This document shows, piece after piece, positions 56,483 to 64,000 of a stretch of 64,000 nucleotides of DNA. How positions within the stretch are numbered: position 1 is the stretch's first letter; every line of letters starts with the position of its first letter. The notes below the pieces were generated by a model, which was not told the origin of the DNA, did not search any database, and worked only from the letters and a program-made list of their open reading frames with translations. This DNA is from Paraburkholderia flagellata (GTDB lineage: Bacteria > Pseudomonadota > Gammaproteobacteria > Burkholderiales > Burkholderiaceae): NCBI RefSeq assembly GCF_021390645.1, contig NZ_JAJEJT010000004.1:310001-374000 (forward strand). The letters are read 5' to 3'. The position numbers and the translations under genes were made by a program.

Positions 56483-58075
56483 ATGATCGCGAAGACGAAG
56501 GAGGAGACGAACCGGGAATGGGCGCAGCGCCTGGTCACGGAAACGCACTGGCTAGCGAGAGGGCGGCTGTGGCTGCTGGTTCTCGTTGTGGTCTTCGTGA
56601 ATCTTGCGGGCGATGCCATTGCGTTGTTCGCCGTGAACTTGCCGAGGGTGCCCATGTCGTCCTCGTCAGCACGTGCGGAATTTGTTGTCGGCGCTGCAGC
56701 GAAATCGACGACGGAAAATGCAAAGCAGAAAGGCGCGAACGCGTCTGCGCTGAAGCCGACGAGGGTCGCGTCCGAGACGCCGCCCGCAGGTGCGGCGAAA
56801 TCCGAGGGAGGTTCGCGACCGTTCGGGTTCAAGGTATTGCCGCTGCCGATCTTCCTGCTTGCTGCCCTCACCACGGCGCTCGCGTCGGCGCCGTTCATCG
56901 CTTTTCTCACGCTCGGCTGGTATGTGCGATATCGCGAATTTGAAAACAGCCTCAAGTGCGGGGCGCTTTCTGCGTACCTCCAGCGCTTCTGGTCAAAGTG
57001 GCTAATCGATGCAATCAACGGCGCATTCCCGGGTACGATCGCCGCGCCCGCGCCCGCGCCCGCGCCGGGCACAAACGCCGCGCCACCACAAGGAGACAGC
57101 AAGGATTGGCGCAGCCAGGCCGACAACAATCTCCAGCTATGCGACCAGTTGTTCTCGCACATCTACCACCAGCAATACGGTCTCGCGCCTTTCGTGCCGC
57201 CGTACTGCATTCTCGTCGTGATGGTCTATGCAGCGTCCGCGATAGTCGGTTGGGTGTACATGTGCGCGTCGTGCGACAGCCCTACCGCAGCCACCTGCCT
57301 GTTTGGATTGAACGTGCCGGGCATTCTGGCCGCGTTTGGCGGCGCCTTTCTCTTCGTCGCGAGTGACTCCGTCCTTGCGGTGAGGCGCCGGGCGCTCAAC
57401 GTTTCGGATGTCTATTGGTATTCGCTGCGGCTTCTGCTCGCCATTCCGTTCGCCTTGATAGCAGGTGCGATCGACAATGCAGGCACGAGGGCGACGCTTA
57501 TGACATTCGTCATTGCCACCTTGCCGCTAGGCGAGATCGTGAAGCAGGTGCGGCGCGTGGCCGCGAAGAATATCACGACCTTCGAAGCAACGAAGGATCA
57601 ACCCGATCAATTGCTGAATCTGAGCGGCGTGACGAAGTCCGTTTCGCAAACGCTGCAAGTCGAAGGCATCGAATCGATCGAGCAGGTGGCGTCGGCCGAT
57701 CCCGTCACGCTCTCCATTCGCACGGGGTTTCCGTTTCGCTTCACGTTGCGCCTGGGATCGCAGGCCATCGTGCGCCGTCATTTCGGCGACAACGCCGCGG
57801 AACTGCTGCCCATCGGTCTTGGCGATGTCGTGCCGATCTATCTGCTCGTGCAGGCAATGGACGGCAAGGGGCCTTCCGCCATCGCCTTGCCACCTGGCGC
57901 CGTGCCTCAGCCCGATGAGAAGGACATGGTCATCACAAACGCGGCTACGCGCCTCTTTCCCAATGACGTCCCTGCGCAGCGCGAGGCAATTGTGAAGATG
58001 AAATTCCGCCAGATCGCCGCCGAGGAATACACGCTCATGCTGGCGAAAATCACGCCGCTCGACCCCGCCCTCTAA
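56483..58075 (+). CDS. Unrecognised multi-pass membrane protein
   Basis: The 530-aa protein is not recognised. It shows hydrophobic segments at about 28-52, 117-148, 238-262, 273-300, 312-332 and 335-352. A Ser/Ala/Lys-rich stretch (57-112) separates the first two, and an Ala-Pro run (188-196) coded by repeated gcgccc lies before the third. The soluble C-terminus (355-530) includes a helix-hairpin-helix-like piece (LLNLSGVTKSVSQTLQVEGI, then IEQVASADPVTL). ATG 56483 follows a run of seven G residues that serves as ribosome site. It probably pairs with the DUF1906 gene upstream. Confidence 0.75.
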   Translation: MIAKTKEETNREWAQRLVTETHWLARGRLWLLVLVVVFVNLAGDAIALFAVNLPRVPMSSSSARAEFVVGAAAKSTTENAKQKGANASALKPTRVASETPPAGAAKSEGGSRPFGFKVLPLPIFLLAALTTALASAPFIAFLTLGWYVRYREFENSLKCGALSAYLQRFWSKWLIDAINGAFPGTIAAPAPAPAPGTNAAPPQGDSKDWRSQADNNLQLCDQLFSHIYHQQYGLAPFVPPYCILVVMVYAASAIVGWVYMCASCDSPTAATCLFGLNVPGILAAFGGAFLFVASDSVLAVRRRALNVSDVYWYSLRLLLAIPFALIAGAIDNAGTRATLMTFVIATLPLGEIVKQVRRVAAKNITTFEATKDQPDQLLNLSGVTKSVSQTLQVEGIESIEQVASADPVTLSIRTGFPFRFTLRLGSQAIVRRHFGDNAAELLPIGLGDVVPIYLLVQAMDGKGPSAIALPPGAVPQPDEKDMVITNAATRLFPNDVPAQREAIVKMKFRQIAAEEYTLMLAKITPLDPAL

Positions 58076-58212
58076 CGGTTGCGCCCGGCGAAAAGCCAGG
58101 CGTCCTGAGCGGCGCGCGCGGCGACGTCATCACGACATCGAAGGCGTGCCGGTTTTCGTGCGCGCGTACGATTGCCCAAGCAAATGCAGATCAATCTCGC
58201 GCAGGCCGTGAT

Positions 58213-58938
58213 CTAGGTTTCCAGTCCCGCCCCGCCCAGAATCGAATTGGCATCGGCGCGCGCATTGTCGAGTTGCACGACGCTCGCTTGCCGCGCCGCG
58301 AGCGCGTCGCCGTGCTCGATCGCCGTGAGAATCGCCTTGTGGCGCGGCAACGAAAGCGCATGCGTGTTGGGATGGCGGCTAGTGAGTTTGATCGACTCGG
58401 AAAGCGCGAGCGAGAGCATGTTGCCGATATACGCCAGCATGTTGTTATGCGTGGCCGCCATGATCGCGCGGTGGAATTCCAGGTCGGGTTCGAGCAGGTC
58501 GGCGGCGGTTTGCGCCTTTTCCATGCGCGCGTAGGCCGCGGTAATGCGGGCGCGGTCTTCGTCGTTCGCTGAAATCGCGGCAAGCGCCGCGGCGGCGGGC
58601 TCGATGATCTGCCGCACGGTCATGAGCGAGCGGAAGAACTCGCCTTCGGGAATGCTGTTGACGGTCCAGTACAGCACGTCGGGGTCGAGCATGTGCCATT
58701 CTTCGCGCGGCCGCACGACGCTGCCCACGCGCGGCTTCGAAACCACGAGCCCTTTGGCGACCAGCACGCGCGTGGCCTCGCGCAGCACGGGCCGGCTTAC
58801 GCCGTAGGTTTCGCATAGCGTAGGTTCGGCGGGCAGGCGCTGCCCGGGGGCGAGCGTGCCGCCTACGATCTGCATGCCGAGCTCCTGCACGATGCGCGCG
58901 TGCATGCTCTTGCGTTTATCTAGATTGCGGTAATCCAT
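58213..58938 (-). CDS. GntR/FadR-family (FCD) regulator
   Basis: The 241-aa protein has a winged helix (about 11-80: PGQRLPAEPTLCETYGVSRPVLREATRVL split over that region) and an FCD effector domain with the metal-binding His pattern (FHRAIMAATHNNM, PRHKAI). It is the last gene after a sugar ABC unit on the same strand (53 bases downstream of the ATPase) and likely controls it in response to a sugar acid or sugar. Confidence 0.93.
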   Translation of the reverse strand: MDYRNLDKRKSMHARIVQELGMQIVGGTLAPGQRLPAEPTLCETYGVSRPVLREATRVLVAKGLVVSKPRVGSVVRPREEWHMLDPDVLYWTVNSIPEGEFFRSLMTVRQIIEPAAAALAAISANDEDRARITAAYARMEKAQTAADLLEPDLEFHRAIMAATHNNMLAYIGNMLSLALSESIKLTSRHPNTHALSLPRHKAILTAIEHGDALAARQASVVQLDNARADANSILGGAGLET

Positions 58939-58991
58939 GATTGTCCGGCGGGGGCTACCCGATCGGAGCGTCCCCCTGTATGTACGGCCCT

Positions 58992-59813
58992 TTACGCGCT
59001 GGTGGCGCGCATGGCCCGATATTCCCGCCGCACGATATCCATCAGTTCAGCCACCGATGTATTGGCGCTGTGCTGTTCGTATGTCACGCGGCCTCGCTGC
59101 ATCAACATGATGCGATCCGCAATATCCAGCGTCTGCGCATAGTTGTGCATGATCATGATAATCGATAGGCCGCCTTTTTCCTTCAATCGCATGATGAGAT
59201 CGATGATGAGACCCGCTTCCCGCGCTCCCATCGCGGCGAGCGGCTCGTCGAGCAGGAGGATTTTGGCGTTCGAATGCACGGCGCGCGCGACCGCGATCGC
59301 CTGGCGCTGACCTCCCGAAAGCCGCTCCACAGGCAGGTCCACCGAGGGCACGTGCACGCCGATGTCGTCGAGCAGTTGCGCCGCGCGCGCGCGCATCTGC
59401 TTGTGGTCGAGCAGTCTGAAGGGGCCGCGGCGCACGATCTCGCGGTTCAGGAACATGTTGTGATAAATGCTCAGCGAATTGGCGAGCGCGAGATCCTGAT
59501 AAACACATTCGATGCCTAGCGAGCGCGCATGGTCCACCGAGCGCAGCAGTGTTTCGCTGCCGTCGATCTGCAGCGTGCCGCTAGTCTGTTGGTGAAAACC
59601 CGTGAGGATTTTCACGAGCGTGGACTTGCCCGCGCCATTGTCGCCAAGAATGCCGAGGATTTCGCCGCGGCCCAGCGTGAGCGAGACGCCGTCGAGCGCC
59701 GTGACCGCACCGAAGCGCTTGACGATGTTGTCGCCGCGCACGGCGAGCGGGGCGGCGGCCGTGGCGGTCGCGCCGCTCATTCCCGCCGGGGAGGCTTGCG
59801 ATTCGTCCATCAT
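58992..59813 (-). CDS. Single-domain sugar ABC ATPase (FrcA-like)
   Basis: The 273-aa ATPase has Walker A GDNGAGKST, signature LSGGQRQAIAVARAV and Walker B ILLLDEPLAAMG. It has one ATPase domain, not the two found in RbsA-type proteins, which is the FrcA pattern. Its ATG overlaps the permease stop by four bases. Confidence 0.92.
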   Translation of the reverse strand: MMDESQASPAGMSGATATAAAPLAVRGDNIVKRFGAVTALDGVSLTLGRGEILGILGDNGAGKSTLVKILTGFHQQTSGTLQIDGSETLLRSVDHARSLGIECVYQDLALANSLSIYHNMFLNREIVRRGPFRLLDHKQMRARAAQLLDDIGVHVPSVDLPVERLSGGQRQAIAVARAVHSNAKILLLDEPLAAMGAREAGLIIDLIMRLKEKGGLSIIMIMHNYAQTLDIADRIMLMQRGRVTYEQHSANTSVAELMDIVRREYRAMRATSA

Positions 59814-60820
59814 CGGCTCCCTTTGCGGCGCAGGCGCCCAACGTGGATGTTGAAGATCATGGCGGCGAGAATCGCGGCGCCAAGGATGATGTTGAACGTG
59901 AACGCGTTGATGCCGATGAGCGTGAAGCCGTCGTTGAGAATGCCGAGCACCGCCGCGCCGATCAGGCCGCCCACGATCGTGCCCGAGCCGCCCGTGAGCG
60001 GCGTGCCGCCGATCACGGCCGAAGCCACGGCGAGGAACATGATCTGGTTGCCACCCGCCTGTGGGTCGATCGAGGTGATCCGAAAGCCTTCCAGAATGCC
60101 GGTGAAACCCGCGAGTACGGCGGCAATGATGAAGTTGCCAAGGCGCAGCCGGTTCACGTGAATGCCGGCTTCGCTCGCGCCGATCGGATTCGCGCCTGCG
60201 GCCTGCGTATGCAGGCCCCAGCGCGTGTGCCGCAACAGCACGTGCATGGCGAACGCGATCACCACCGTCCAGAGAATCTCGCTATAGCCCCACGCGCCCA
60301 TGAAGGCCGCGAACTCGGGCGAGCCCGGCGTTTGCACCGGCGTGCCGCGCGAAATCGTGAGCGTGATGCCGTTGATGAGGAAGAGCGTGCCGAGCGTGGT
60401 GACGAACGAGGGCAGGCGCAGCCACACGGTCACGGCCCCGTTCACGAAGCCGACGATGCCCGCGGCCACGAGCCCCGCGATCACGGCGAGCCACATGGGC
60501 GCGCCGGCGTCGTTGGCGAACACCATCATGAACGGCGCGAATGCGAACACCATGCCTGCCGAGAGATCGATGTCGCCGCCGATCATCAGCATGATTTCGC
60601 CGAACGCGATGATCGCCACCGGCGCGATGAACTGCGAGAGGTTGACGAGACTCGCGTTGGTGAGCAGGAAATCTCGGTTGGAAAATTCGAAGTACGCCGC
60701 GAGGATCACCGCCACGAGCAAAATGCGCAGCTCGGGCGCCCACGCGGAGAGCCATTGCCCGCGCGGGCGGGCAGCCCGCGCGGAGACTTCAGCCTTGCCA
60801 GTTTCGTTCACAGAGTTCAT
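59810..60820 (-). CDS. Sugar ABC transporter permease (RbsC/FrcC-like)
   Basis: The 336-aa membrane protein has the family motifs GEIMLMIGGDIDLSAGMVFA and FLAVASAVIGGTPLTGGSGT. It forms the channel with the ATPase downstream (four-base overlap) and the binding protein upstream (27-base gap). Confidence 0.93.
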   Translation of the reverse strand: MNSVNETGKAEVSARAARPRGQWLSAWAPELRILLVAVILAAYFEFSNRDFLLTNASLVNLSQFIAPVAIIAFGEIMLMIGGDIDLSAGMVFAFAPFMMVFANDAGAPMWLAVIAGLVAAGIVGFVNGAVTVWLRLPSFVTTLGTLFLINGITLTISRGTPVQTPGSPEFAAFMGAWGYSEILWTVVIAFAMHVLLRHTRWGLHTQAAGANPIGASEAGIHVNRLRLGNFIIAAVLAGFTGILEGFRITSIDPQAGGNQIMFLAVASAVIGGTPLTGGSGTIVGGLIGAAVLGILNDGFTLIGINAFTFNIILGAAILAAMIFNIHVGRLRRKGSR

Positions 60821-60847
60821 TACGCGTAGGTCATTGCACGTGGGTCA

Positions 60848-61951
60848 TCACGACTTGATCCCGCCGCTCATCGGCACGATTTGCGGCTTGGTGGTCTTGC
60901 CTTCGTAACGCGTCGAAGTATTGAGGTACGGCTCGACGGTGTCCTTCGTCACGAACTTCAGGCCCGTGTTCGTATCGGCCGGGCCGACAAGACCGCCCGA
61001 TGCGAGCGTCACGAACGCCTGCATGACCGTGTAGAAGCCCTGCACGTACGGCTGCTGGTCGATCGTGAAGTCGAGGAAGCCTTCGTGAATGAGCTGGACC
61101 GTGGTGGGCAGCAGGTCGAAGCCGCCGCCGTGCACGCCCTTGGAAGGCAGGTTCGATTCCTTCATCACCTGTGCCACACCCTGGGTGCTGCCCGCGTCCA
61201 CGGCAAACATGCCCTTCACGTCCTGGTGGCCGAGATAGAACGACTTGATCTTCGAAAGCTCTTCGTTGACGGTCGCGCCTGTCGCCACGGTCTGGATGTC
61301 GATCTTCTTGCCGGACTTCTTGATGGCGTCGCTCGCGCCGTCCAGACGCGGCTGGATGTTGAGCTGGCCAGGCGTCGCGATGAAGAGCGCGACCATGCCG
61401 CTGTCGATGAGGCTCACGATGCGCTCGCCCATCTGATAGCCCGAGAGATACAGGTCCTGGCCGATGTAGGCGAGGCGCGGATTCTTCTTGCCGCGCGGCG
61501 CGTCGGCGTTGTAGGCGAATACCGGAATGCCGGCGTCGAGCGCCGCCTGAATGGGCTTGTCGAAGGCGGTGGGGTCGACGATCGGCACCGCGATCGCGTC
61601 GGCCTTGGCCGCGATGGCCGAATTCACGGCGCGCACCATTTCGCCTGCATCGGACGTGGCGGAGCCCGTCCACTGGTAGTCCATGTTGAGCAGCGAGCAC
61701 GCGTCCTGAATGCCGTATTGCGTCGGCACGAAGAACGGATTCGTGGTGACGTGGTTGACGAACACGATCTTCCACTTCTTGTGCGAGGGGAATCCCGATT
61801 CGGCCGCCTGCGCCGTGGAGATGAATCCGCCGCCGCCCACCGCGCCGAGCAGCGAAAGCGCCGCGCCCAGCCCAGCACCCTGCATCAGGCCGCGCCGGCC
61901 CGTGTCGATCAAGCTCTTGCCGTCTTTTGCGTCATCCCGATCCTGCGCCAT
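60848..61951 (-). CDS. Sugar ABC transporter binding protein (FrcB-like) with Tat-type signal
   Basis: The 367-aa binding protein starts MAQDRDDAKDGK and carries a twin-arginine-like signal (TGRRGLMQGAGLGAALSLL), cleaved near AQAAE (residues 50-54). The mature domain is of the ribose/fructose binding type (KIVFVNHVTTNPFFVPTQYG, later VPIVDPTAFDKPIQAALDAG). ggaggaaaac precedes the start. A Tat signal is unusual next to the plain Sec signal of AraF. First gene of the FrcBCA-like unit. Confidence 0.9.
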   Translation of the reverse strand: MAQDRDDAKDGKSLIDTGRRGLMQGAGLGAALSLLGAVGGGGFISTAQAAESGFPSHKKWKIVFVNHVTTNPFFVPTQYGIQDACSLLNMDYQWTGSATSDAGEMVRAVNSAIAAKADAIAVPIVDPTAFDKPIQAALDAGIPVFAYNADAPRGKKNPRLAYIGQDLYLSGYQMGERIVSLIDSGMVALFIATPGQLNIQPRLDGASDAIKKSGKKIDIQTVATGATVNEELSKIKSFYLGHQDVKGMFAVDAGSTQGVAQVMKESNLPSKGVHGGGFDLLPTTVQLIHEGFLDFTIDQQPYVQGFYTVMQAFVTLASGGLVGPADTNTGLKFVTKDTVEPYLNTSTRYEGKTTKPQIVPMSGGIKS

Positions 61952-62201
61952 GTTTTCCTCCGGTCTTGTCTTCGTGGTCGATATAGTCGACTTTTCGTCG
62001 AAAAGCGTGCAGATGCTGGCCAGTACCGGGGTTCGCGTGCGCATGGCGCTCCTTGAATCGAGTCATCACGCGCGAGACATCCGCAGCGAACGCGTGTTCG
62101 CCGGGCGCCGACGGTACCGCAAAAATCTTAGTGCAGCGTGATGAGGCCTCCTAATCCATGTATACCCCTAACTACTCCATAAGGGCGTAGTGGCGATGAC
62201 T

Positions 62202-63347
62202 TCAAGCACCGCCTTTCGCCTCCTGCATGTGCGGCGGCGGGCTCGCGAGCTTGGCCTGATCCATCGGTGTGGCGGCTTGCGTGCGTGGACGGGTCGTGCG
62301 CGGCGCGCCGCGTCCCGTGCCGGTGGACTTGCGGCGCGCGGCATGGCGCTCGGTCGCGCGCTGCATGAGGCAGAACGCACAGAGCAGCGCGCCGATCACG
62401 ATGCGCGTCCACCAGGAGCTGAGCGTGCCGTCGAAAGTGATGAGCGTCTGGATCGTGCCGAGGATACCCACGCCGAACACCGAGCCGATCACATAGCCCA
62501 CGCCGCCCGTGAGCAACGTGCCGCCAATCACCGTCGCGGCAATGGCGTCGAGTTCCATGCCTTGCGCCTGCAGCCCGTAACCCGAGAGCACATAGAGCGT
62601 AAACACCACGCCGCCGAGCGCCGAACAAAAGCCCGAGAGCGCATACACGCCGATCTTGGTGCGCGCCACAGGCAGGCCCATGAGCAGCGCGGAGCGCTCG
62701 TTGCCGCCGATCGCGTAGACGTTGCGCCCAAAGCGCGTGAAGTGCGCGATGACGATGCCCGCAATGAGCATGGCGATGGCTGTGAGCGAACCTGTGGTGA
62801 GCGAGCCGCTGCCCACCGGAATGTTGAACTCGGAGAGCGCGTGAAAGCCGGGGTCGTTGATCTGGATGGATTCGGTGGTGATGAGAAAGCAGGTGCCGCG
62901 CGCGAGGAACATGCCCGCGAGCGTGATGATGAAGGGCTGCAGCCGGAAGAAGTGGATCAGCGCGCCCATTGCCGCGCCGTATAGCGCGCCGCAGAGTAAA
63001 ACGAGCGGCACGACCACGAGCACGGGCCAGTGCAGCTTTTCGGTGCCCACCGCGCAGAGAATCGTGGTGAGCGCGACCACCGCGCCCACCGAAAGATCGA
63101 TGCCGCCGGAGATGATCACGAACGTCATGCCGATGGCGACGATCAGCAGGAACGCGTTATCGACGAGCAGCCCGAAGGCCACCTGGAGCGAGAAGAACCC
63201 GGTGTACATGACCGAGCCGAAGCCGAACAGGACGGCAAAGAGCACGACGGTCACGACGATGGGCAGCACGCGCGGATCGACGAAGCGGATGGCGCCGCGC
63301 CGGCACGCTGCGAGCGTGTTCGAGAAGGACAGGGCAGGGCGGTTCAT
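62202..63347 (-). CDS. yjfF: YjfF-type sugar ABC permease
   Basis: The 381-aa permease has TFVIISGGIDLSVGAVVALT and AIAATVIGGTLLTGGVGYVIG. The C-terminal 45 residues form a basic, Arg/Thr/Pro-rich cytoplasmic tail beyond the usual end. It lies 33 bases after a second permease, an arrangement seen for YtfT-YjfF, the galactofuranose importer. The ligand here is inferred only from the pairing. Confidence 0.85.
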   Translation of the reverse strand: MNRPALSFSNTLAACRRGAIRFVDPRVLPIVVTVVLFAVLFGFGSVMYTGFFSLQVAFGLLVDNAFLLIVAIGMTFVIISGGIDLSVGAVVALTTILCAVGTEKLHWPVLVVVPLVLLCGALYGAAMGALIHFFRLQPFIITLAGMFLARGTCFLITTESIQINDPGFHALSEFNIPVGSGSLTTGSLTAIAMLIAGIVIAHFTRFGRNVYAIGGNERSALLMGLPVARTKIGVYALSGFCSALGGVVFTLYVLSGYGLQAQGMELDAIAATVIGGTLLTGGVGYVIGSVFGVGILGTIQTLITFDGTLSSWWTRIVIGALLCAFCLMQRATERHAARRKSTGTGRGAPRTTRPRTQAATPMDQAKLASPPPHMQEAKGGA

Positions 63348-63380
63348 GCTCGGCTTCCCCCGTATGGGTGCGCTTCGTGC

Positions 63381-64000
63381 TCAGGCGCGCGCGCGGCGTG
63401 CGAGAGCAATACGCTTGAGTTGTTGAAACGCGAAGGTGCGCGCGGCGGGCGACTGGATCAGGCATACGAGCAGCACGACCACGGCTTTCACGACGAGCGT
63501 GGCCTCGGGCGGCACGCCGATCGAATAGGTGGTGTAGGTAAGCGTCTGGATGATGAGCGCGCCGAGCACCGTGCCCGCGAGACTGAAGCGCCCGCCCAGC
63601 AGCGAGGTGCCGCCGAGCGTCACGGCCAGAATGGCGTCGAGTTCAAGCAGGAGGCCCGCGTTGTTGCCGTCCGCGCTGCGCACGTTCGAGCTGATGAGAA
63701 TGCCTGCGATCGCGGCGGTCACGCCGCAGAACGCGTACGCGCCGAACACCACGGCTTGCGACGACAGACCCGCGAGACGCGCGGCTACCGGGTTCACGCC
63801 GATCGAGCGGATGAAGAGCCCGAGCGCCGTGCGGTTGACGATGAGCGCGGTGAGCACGGTCACGGCGAGCGCGATCCACACCGCGCACGGGATGAGCGCG
63901 AAATAGCCGCCGCCCGCGAAGAGATAGCCCGGCGCGCCGATCGGGATGATCTGGCCGCCCGTGAGCAACTGCGCCACGCCGCGCCCCGCCACCATGAGAA
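63381..64000 (-). CDS. ytfT: YtfT-type sugar ABC permease, 5' end outside window
   Basis: The visible 206 residues are the C-terminal part of an RbsC-family permease: MVAGRGVAQLLTGGQIIPIG at the right edge, GVNPVAARLAGLSSQAVVFG, then LLLELDAILAVTLGGTSLLGG. An internal ATG at 63995 is not the start, since the frame continues to the edge with family sequence. It pairs with the YjfF-type permease; ATPase and binding protein should lie beyond the window. Confidence 0.88.
   Translation of the reverse strand, partial: LMVAGRGVAQLLTGGQIIPIGAPGYLFAGGGYFALIPCAVWIALAVTVLTALIVNRTALGLFIRSIGVNPVAARLAGLSSQAVVFGAYAFCGVTAAIAGILISSNVRSADGNNAGLLLELDAILAVTLGGTSLLGGRFSLAGTVLGALIIQTLTYTTYSIGVPPEATLVVKAVVVLLVCLIQSPAARTFAFQQLKRIALARRARA

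Noticed and set aside
62154..62168. ccatgtatacccc as a further GntR operator upstream of the FrcB-like gene
   Set aside because: Only one imperfect half is present and no second arm was found, so it is too weak to list.

Overview
The window is GC-rich DNA whose proteins look like those of Burkholderia sensu lato (most like Paraburkholderia or Caballeronia). This rests on the protein families and gene neighbourhoods and was not confirmed by a search. The gene content is metabolic, transport and signalling, with no ribosomal or other core genes and no tRNA or rRNA seen, which would fit a secondary chromosome or megaplasmid of such a genome.

Left part (1-12.3 kb). A truncated LprI-like gene and a terminator are followed by a GAF-PAS-GGDEF-EAL protein for cyclic di-GMP and a CheV chemotaxis coupler. 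Next comes a divergent cluster. On the minus strand lie a DadA-like amino-acid dehydrogenase and an Asp/Glu-racemase-family enzyme, translationally coupled. On the plus strand lies a branched-chain-type amino-acid ABC importer whose permease LivM and ATPase LivG are fused in one protein. Two TGTATAC-type operator arms sit between them. An AraC-family regulator closes the section, downstream of a Fur-box-like site.

Signalling block (12.3-20.7 kb, minus strand). Seven genes that overlap or nearly abut, plus a separate pair, give: RsbR, RsbS, RsbT, a GHKL-PP2C phosphatase (RsbX/RsbU-like), a GHKL-HisKA-HATPase kinase, and a REC-HisKA-HATPase-REC hybrid. A DUF2306 membrane protein, a LytS-like kinase and a LytTR response regulator follow. 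This is a stressosome-type partner-switching module without a sigma-B or anti-sigma gene in view, apparently wired to two-component kinases.

Middle (21-45 kb). MlaC, a PerM/AI-2E family protein and a PhaB reductase lie before a more mosaic, visibly AT-richer accessory stretch. That stretch holds a 386-aa stress-type protein, a DUF2867 gene killed by a single in-frame stop, a ZntB transporter, a lytic-transglycosylase remnant, SDR/enoyl-CoA hydratase/VOC genes, and a full two-component NHEJ locus (LigD, Ku) with an overlapping MerR-TPR gene. It continues with a second DadA, an old-yellow-enzyme reductase, a ribonuclease-like lipoprotein that has lost two catalytic residues, LysE, a tautomerase/TetR pair and a methyltransferase.

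Right part (44-64 kb). A LysR regulator is divergent from a non-phosphorylative L-arabinose cluster: arabonate dehydratase, MFS transporter, 2-keto-3-deoxy-arabonate dehydratase, arabinose 1-dehydrogenase and the AraFGH importer. A small island follows with a DUF5672 protein, a DUF1906 protein and an unrecognised multi-pass membrane protein. Last are a FrcBCA-like sugar importer with its GntR regulator, and two permeases of a YtfT/YjfF-type sugar transporter running off the right edge.
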